From: Limnoperna fortunei
Lineage: Eukaryota > Mollusca > Bivalvia > Mytilida > Modiolidae
Assembly: GCA_944474755.1 (NCBI GenBank)
Contig: OX104119.1
Location: forward strand, 47,241,657 to 47,305,656
Direction of reading: 5' to 3'
DNA length: 64,000 nucleotides
This document shows positions 58,626 to 64,000 of this stretch, in pieces. Position 1 is the stretch's first letter. Each line of letters opens with the position of its first letter. The notes beneath the pieces are model-generated. The model was given only the letters and a program-made list of their open reading frames with translations, made no database searches and had not been told where the DNA came from. A program made the translations under genes and the position numbers.

Positions 58626-60110
58626 CAGCAAAATATATCATATTGGCAGTTCAACTGTTATTTAAGCGAATATTATAGTAGTTAATTAATAATGAAAGGT
58701 AATAACAAAATATATGCATTAATACTGAAATGCTGGTTTCAATACAGAAACTAAAATGTCCACTATTTAAATACAATAGATATCTGTGTTATTAATTGTA
58801 CATTATACAATTATAGTCCTTAACAGGACGATATGTTATTGCATGTCGACCCTATTTATAGCCTTCATATGTTAAAATAATAATTGATTTTTTATGCACA
58901 TCTCTATATACTAGTATTGTATATGAAGTTAGTTCAAATATTCTTTTAATTAGTGTACTGTTTTGATGGTTTGTTGTCTCATGTACCTAAATTTCACATT
59001 TCATTTCAATATCAGCTGAAAAGAGGAAAACTCAATTCAACATGTACACACAAGTTTTGTAGACTAAATTTTAACTGCAGATGACAACAACTTATACACC
59101 AGAAATAGACAGAAGGTAATTATGGTTGGCTTTTTAAAATTTGTGTTGGAGAAATTTCAAATTGTTTAAAGAGATTTATAACCTGCATTGCGATATGATT
59201 TGTTTGTAAACTTAACCAACAGCACGTTTGTATCCGCCGTCTTATAAAAAACAGCATGTCATGTGAAATGTTTTACACAAATCAAGTTTATGAAAAATAT
59301 CAATTAATAATATAAGTTTTTATATTTCATAAACTACAAACTTGAAATCTGCACAAGCTATTTTCAGTGAGAGAAATATTGGAGTTTATTATTTAAAGAT
59401 TATATGAATCTAATAATGCACGCATTTATATGGTCAGTATATATGCTAAATCTATTCATATGAATTATTTTTACAATATTAAAACACGTACAGATTGGAC
59501 TACGTTATGAAATGTTCGAGTATTAAGCAAGCTAAGTAGTGGTCATAAGGCTAGTTTTCATTAAAATTTTACATTAAAATAGCCAACATGCCATTGTTGT
59601 GCAATAATACAATGTTAAGTAAAAGCTCATCAAACTTTCTGTAAAATGCTGGAAAGGTCCATTGATAACAAATGTCTTCCCAAGTACTGAAAAATCTATA
59701 CTAATATTTTTGTAATATCTGATTTTTAAAGTTGCCTTTTCTATCCTCCCACCCCAAAGTGGTTGCTTATTTGTGTCTCATGCAAGAATTTCACTGGACA
59801 GACTGTTAGAATATATATTGGTAAGATGCATATGCCTGTAGGTCATACAAACCTATAAAATTTTTTGGACAGTCTGCCCCCACCCCTCCCTTTTCATAAT
59901 TTAAAGTCATACTGTCATTCATAAATACACCTTATTTAGTTTTTTGCACAATTTTGCTATTTTTATCACCATTTCCCTTATTTTAAACCCTCTTTTAAAC
60001 AACCAATGGAAATTATTAACGTTGACATACAGTGTGCATTGGCGGAAAATATTCAAAATGTGATATATTTTGTTCGGATGTTTCAGAAATTTTGTTAGTC
60101 AACAATTTCA
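58626..60110. other. AT-rich intergenic, nothing recognised
   Basis: No gene, tandem repeat or inverted structure recognised. Confidence 0.4.
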
Positions 60111-61060
60111 TAATTTATGTCATTAGAAAGTAGCAAAGAAAACCGACCGAACAACAAGAGCCAAAAGCCAAGGGACAGTTACAAATCCGGATATAGACAA
60201 ACACAACACAAAAATCAAAAACATAAAACACAGAAAGAGAGTAACCCGAACCCAATAAAAACCATGGGTGCACTCAGGTGCTCCGGACGAGTAAGCAGTG
60301 CCTGCCTCTAATTAGACACCCGTCGAGTTACTCATTGTCTTGTCTAGGGAAAAGTCAAATCCAGGAATAGGAAACACTACCCATGACTCAGCGAAAATGT
60401 CAGATCGTATTTGAGACACTGATTTCCCGTAACGATCAATTAAGTCGTGGTGCCGACCATAGAACTTCTGGAGAGATAACATAAACCTAGGTACAACAAA
60501 CCCTTGTTTGAGTAGTTTAGCAGTCAACAGCAGTGATCGGTCTAGAAAATCTGAATAACGATCGCAGGATCTAGAATAACGTATAAGTTGTGAAATGTAC
60601 ACACCATACGCTGGAGCTGCTGGAATGTTGCTGTCGATGAACGGGAAGTTGACAATTGGAAAGTTGAAGTCATCACGCTTGTCGTAGAGCCTAGTTTGTA
60701 GTTTTCCTGAGTCTATTTCTAGAAGTAGGTCTAAGTAAGAGGCTGATCTTAGTGTATTGGTGGTGTCTTTAATTTCAAGCTCGCTAGGGTAAATTGAATG
60801 TAAATAGTCACCAAATTTAGCATTGTTGAGGGACAAAACATCATCAATATAGCGGAATGTGAAATTAAAGGTCTGGGCCAGAGTCTTTTCTTTCTTCTTC
60901 AGTAGGCCTTCTAGGAACTCAGCCTCATAGGAGTACAAAAACAGGTCGGCGAGGAGAGGAGCACAATTAGTACCCATAGGAATACCAACAGTCTGTTGAA
61001 AAACATGTCCTCCAAACATGACGAATATGTTGAGGAGTGTGTTCTATGAAAATTAACATA
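60111..61060 (-). mobile_element. Penelope-like-type retroelement, 5' truncated, best copy
   Basis: It contains the longest reverse-transcriptase frame of the family (next entry), a 3' non-coding part (60111-60311) and a short frameshifted 5' piece (HVWRTCFSTDCWYSYGY in the alternative frame near 61000). Three other fragments in the window (7650, 12206/13430, 52739) align to it, all on the same strand. Elements with this reverse-transcriptase type are common in molluscs, lancelets and cnidarians. I place it near Penelope-like elements by memory of the motifs; no GIY-YIG nuclease is visible after the core. Confidence 0.85.
60312..61019 (-). CDS. Reverse transcriptase fragment (YIDD), 235 residues
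   Basis: Would copy element RNA into DNA. The frame opens MFGGHVFQQTVGIPMGTNCA. GIPMGTNCAPLLADLFLYSY (12-31) is RT motif 4, FRYIDDVLSLNN (55-66) is the catalytic box with two aspartates, and YLDLLLEID and RLYDKRDDFNFPIVNFPF follow. The C-terminal half (YISQLIRYSRS, LLTAKLLKQGFV, FYGRHHDLIDRYGK) is the conserved thumb-like tail of this family. It ends at a normal stop after MSNSTGV. The N-terminal RT motifs 1-3 are missing, and upstream sequence continues in another frame, so it is a truncated and probably inactive copy despite the open frame. Confidence 0.88.
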   Translation of the reverse strand: MFGGHVFQQTVGIPMGTNCAPLLADLFLYSYEAEFLEGLLKKKEKTLAQTFNFTFRYIDDVLSLNNAKFGDYLHSIYPSELEIKDTTNTLRSASYLDLLLEIDSGKLQTRLYDKRDDFNFPIVNFPFIDSNIPAAPAYGVYISQLIRYSRSCDRYSDFLDRSLLLTAKLLKQGFVVPRFMLSLQKFYGRHHDLIDRYGKSVSQIRSDIFAESWVVFPIPGFDFSLDKTMSNSTGV

Positions 61061-62399
61061 TTAATAACATTTCGTTTGTTTTTATGGATCAGTTCAAGTT
61101 GAAAGGCTGCTGTTGGCGGAAATATTCTGAAATTTGTGGAAGTTTTGTTTATATTTATATTTGGATGTGTTACAATTTTGTCAGTCAGCAAGTTCATAAT
61201 CTGATAAATATGAATCAGTTTCAGTTACAGTTGGATGTTTTGTTTTGTTCTATTTGTGGATATTTGTAATCGTTCCGGTAAGTTTTATAGCTTGTCTCTA
61301 TTGTGTTTTGACATAGCAGTTTGGGCATATGCAATGAATCTGACGTATGCAGTGCCCTTCATGAGACAAAAATCCTTTAATGGTAGAAGTGGGCGCAAAA
61401 TAATAGGCGCCTAATTATACAAGTATGTATTAGTACTAGTCTTTATACATTCGTTTTTATTGTTGTTATGGTTTTTTTAAAGAGACATGTGTATTCCAGT
61501 AATCATTACAGCACGTTAGACATATCAATACAAATACCTAATAGATCCAAAAGATAACGAAAAGACCTGAAGTCAATCATTTAATAATAAGAAAAACATT
61601 TCATATATATATTCTATGTTGTCTTAATTCCTAAAGATCTAAGTATCTACAAACATTGTCATTCTAATGTGCTTTTAAACTGTAATTTTGAGTACAATTG
61701 AAAGTAGACAAGACTTAGAACTTAATCAATAAATAGAGGGTTTTACTTGATAAATCCAAATGATAAAAAATGACCAAGGTCAATCATTAATAACGAAAAA
61801 ACATTCCCAATATTTTACATGGTTTCTGTTACCACAGATTGTATGCAGTACAATGTCCAATATGGTAAGGTTTCGTTCTATTGGGTATTTTATTGCCTTA
61901 GGCGTCTAGTTGCGGAGTCATCCAATACTGGTGTTCAAGTCAATACTGACTAGTACATCTTCTTTATTAAACCTTGTACTATAAAATACCCATGTAATGT
62001 TAAGCTAAACCAACGATTTAACGCACAATATATATTTTTTCAATATCAATAATAACAAAAGCAGACAACATTCGTTACATTAGGAAGATGATTTTACATC
62101 ACCAAAATGTTTACAATGAATTATAATGATGACAGTACTAAATGTATGATAATTTAAAACAGGAAAAAAAGAAAGAAACAAGTTCTTCTCCAAAATGTTA
62201 ACCAGTCAGATTGGGCTAGTGATTTAGTGATTTAGGAGTTTTACTAACCCAAAACAAAACTTCTGCCCTCATACAATAAGCTAATGGCTAATGTTGACAA
62301 TAATTGACAATAATAGTTGTTGTTTGCAAAAGCTATTACGCCAATTTCTGCCATGTAAAGCATCATAGTGATATCCAATTTTAATTTACCTTTACCTTC
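61061..62399. other. AT-rich intergenic, nothing recognised
   Basis: No credible gene. The 61-residue frame at 61084-61269 is antisense to the frameshifted 5' edge of the retroelement. Confidence 0.4.
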
Positions 62400-62460
62400 T
62401 GCAGGAAAACTGGCAATCCTTGTCAGTAAGGATTGGAGTCTACTAAACCTTGTTGACACA
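62400..62460 (-). repeat. SINE fragment next to a microsatellite
   Basis: GCAGGAAAACTGGCAATCCT, TGTCAGTAAGGATTGGAGTC and AACCTTGTTGACACAGATG match the central body of the SINE. Only about 60 bp survive. Confidence 0.6.
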
Positions 62461-62491
62461 GATGTATTCAAAAAGCCAAGGGACTCTAACT

Positions 62492-62803
62492 TAATATAAT
62501 ATAATGTAATGTAATGTAATGTAATGTAATGTAATGTAATGTAATGTAATGTAATGTAATGTAATGTAATGTAATGTAATGCAATGCAATGCAATGCAAT
62601 ATAATATAATATAATATAATATAATATAATATAATATAATATAATATAATATAATATAATATAATATAATATAATATAATATAATATAATATAATATAAT
62701 ATAATATAATATAATATAATATAATATAATATAATATAATATAATATAATATAATATAATATAATATAATATAATATAATATAATATAATATAATATAAT
62801 ATA
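62492..62803 (+). repeat. Pentanucleotide microsatellite, about 62 units
   Basis: Three nearly pure blocks: a short AATAT start, AATGT to about 62580, four AATGC (62581-62600), then about 40 uninterrupted AATAT to 62803. On the - strand a 5-base period without stops gives long Tyr/Ile/Leu-repeating frames (62244-62831, 62486-62896), which are artefacts. Confidence 0.98.
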
Positions 62804-64000
62804 TCGCCGCCAAAACGACGTTACATGACACATGACATGAACATTATAACTACATATACTCATAAATTTTACCAATACATCGGAACATCCAAACAAGTTT
62901 TTTTAAAGTCGATATGGTTTATAAGAAATGAACACGAGCTATCTCATGAGCTGTTTAACCGACTTTGTCCTAGGAAACATGTCAATTTATGTGTAGTTTA
63001 TATATGCTCTTAAACGATACAAGTAATAAACAAGTACACTGAAGAGGAGATATGATACCGTTTTTTATAAATTAAATAAATGCATTGATAAATTATGAAT
63101 CAAATATTTATAGCAGATGCGGCATATAAAAAAACAGTAACCGCCACACTTGTGTACAATAGCTACAGTAATGTAGCTCCGCCAAGATAAAAAAATGTTC
63201 AAATGAGTTACATTTAATGTAGCTATGGTGCATGAACGAAACACTCCTATTTCAAATTGATTTTATACCTTTTTTATATGTAATATTTCATTTTGAGCAG
63301 TCTAATGGATGAGTATTTGTACATATATGTAAGAGCGCGGGTTTTGCATAGACATGTAACAAGCGGGACTTATATATTATGTTTGTTAAAAAATAAGAAT
63401 TTCTCTTTTACATAAGTACCTATGTTAGTTGTAATTAAAAACGACAACTTGATGTATTTATTCGAACTTTGAATATGACTGTTTGCATCCGAAATTATTT
63501 TAAATTACAACATTTATCCACAATTTTTACTGGTATATCTAATAACAACCAAGAAATATAAATACCGGCAATAAAGATGTTTTTCTTTGTCTTAACTAAC
63601 AGATAGTTTTCGATATATCTATAAAAATACATGAATTTCCATCTTTTCATCAACTAAATATGATGCTGGCCGTATGACATCGCTACTTCGAAATTAGAGT
63701 AATTACCAAAAGATAATCAAGTTGTTATAAAAATTACACTGTAATAATATCACTTCAAAGAGACACGTTTATCTTCTCTTACCTGTGGTGATTGCAATTA
63801 ACATATTAACAATTAACGTCTATTTCTAGTCCACCTTTTCATTTCCAGGTAGCTACACGTAAATGACACGTATGCAATGAATAAAGAACACATTTTATAC
63901 CTAGTAACAATCATTACAATAAAATTAGTTTTCGTATTTTCAACTAACATTATATTGCATTAAGATTCACACGTCCGATGCTTATTTTAAAATTTTTATT
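62804..64000. other. AT-rich intergenic, nothing recognised
   Basis: No gene or repeat recognised up to the end of the window. Confidence 0.4.

Noticed and set aside
60117..60311. 64-residue + strand open frame (SKENRPNNKSQKPRDSYKSG...)
   Set aside because: Antisense reading of the 3' non-coding part of the Penelope-like fragment; the same segment is frameshifted in the other copies.
62244..62896. 195- and 136-residue - strand open frames
   Set aside because: Translations of the AATAT microsatellite.

Overview
The window is AT-rich nuclear DNA from an animal, most likely a bivalve or other mollusc. The evidence is spliced genes with GT/AG introns, about twenty copies of one tRNA-derived SINE of the type common in molluscs, a Mab-21/cGAS-like receptor relative of a family hugely expanded in bivalves, and Tc1, pogo, LINE and Penelope-like remnants. 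The species is inferred, not proven. Only a few percent of the 64 kb is recognisably protein coding.

Genes. (1) Five exons on the + strand (15531-21404) encode the C-terminal part of an SLC1-type excitatory amino acid (glutamate/aspartate) transporter. All four introns between them are phase 2, and the joined protein carries the family's SSSS, NMDGT and GD signatures. The N-terminal exons were not found. (2) An intact single-exon reading frame at 36411-37856 encodes a 481-residue membrane-anchored sulfotransferase-like protein. A small in-frame leader exon may lie at 34512-34535. (3) A Mab-21/cGLR-like gene at 54543-56059 is a pseudogene with one frameshift and several in-frame stops. (4) A coding-like but interrupted segment of unknown family lies on the - strand at 45368-45931.

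Mobile DNA fills much of the rest. There is a dead Tc1-type element with TA duplications (9226-10798) and an internally deleted pogo/Tigger-like element with TA duplications (56153-57211). An 816-bp non-autonomous element is bounded by TTAA (49534-50349). Four 5'-truncated fragments of one Penelope-like-type reverse-transcriptase element all lie on the - strand, and one of them is split by a degraded FADD-type LINE. A 3.5-kb element has long diverged inverted ends (40316-43805). Several compact foldback hairpins and about twenty SINE copies in both orientations complete the set.

Tandem and structural DNA: a ~38-bp minisatellite (2474-3164), a three-copy 133-bp repeat beginning in a SINE head (30429-30827), a ~450-bp foldback built of 22-bp units (38801-39249), a nine-copy 29-bp array (51173-51433), a cluster of ten CCAAT motifs (58410-58625) and a 312-bp pentanucleotide microsatellite (62492-62803). 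The remaining stretches are AT-rich intron or intergenic sequence in which I recognise nothing.
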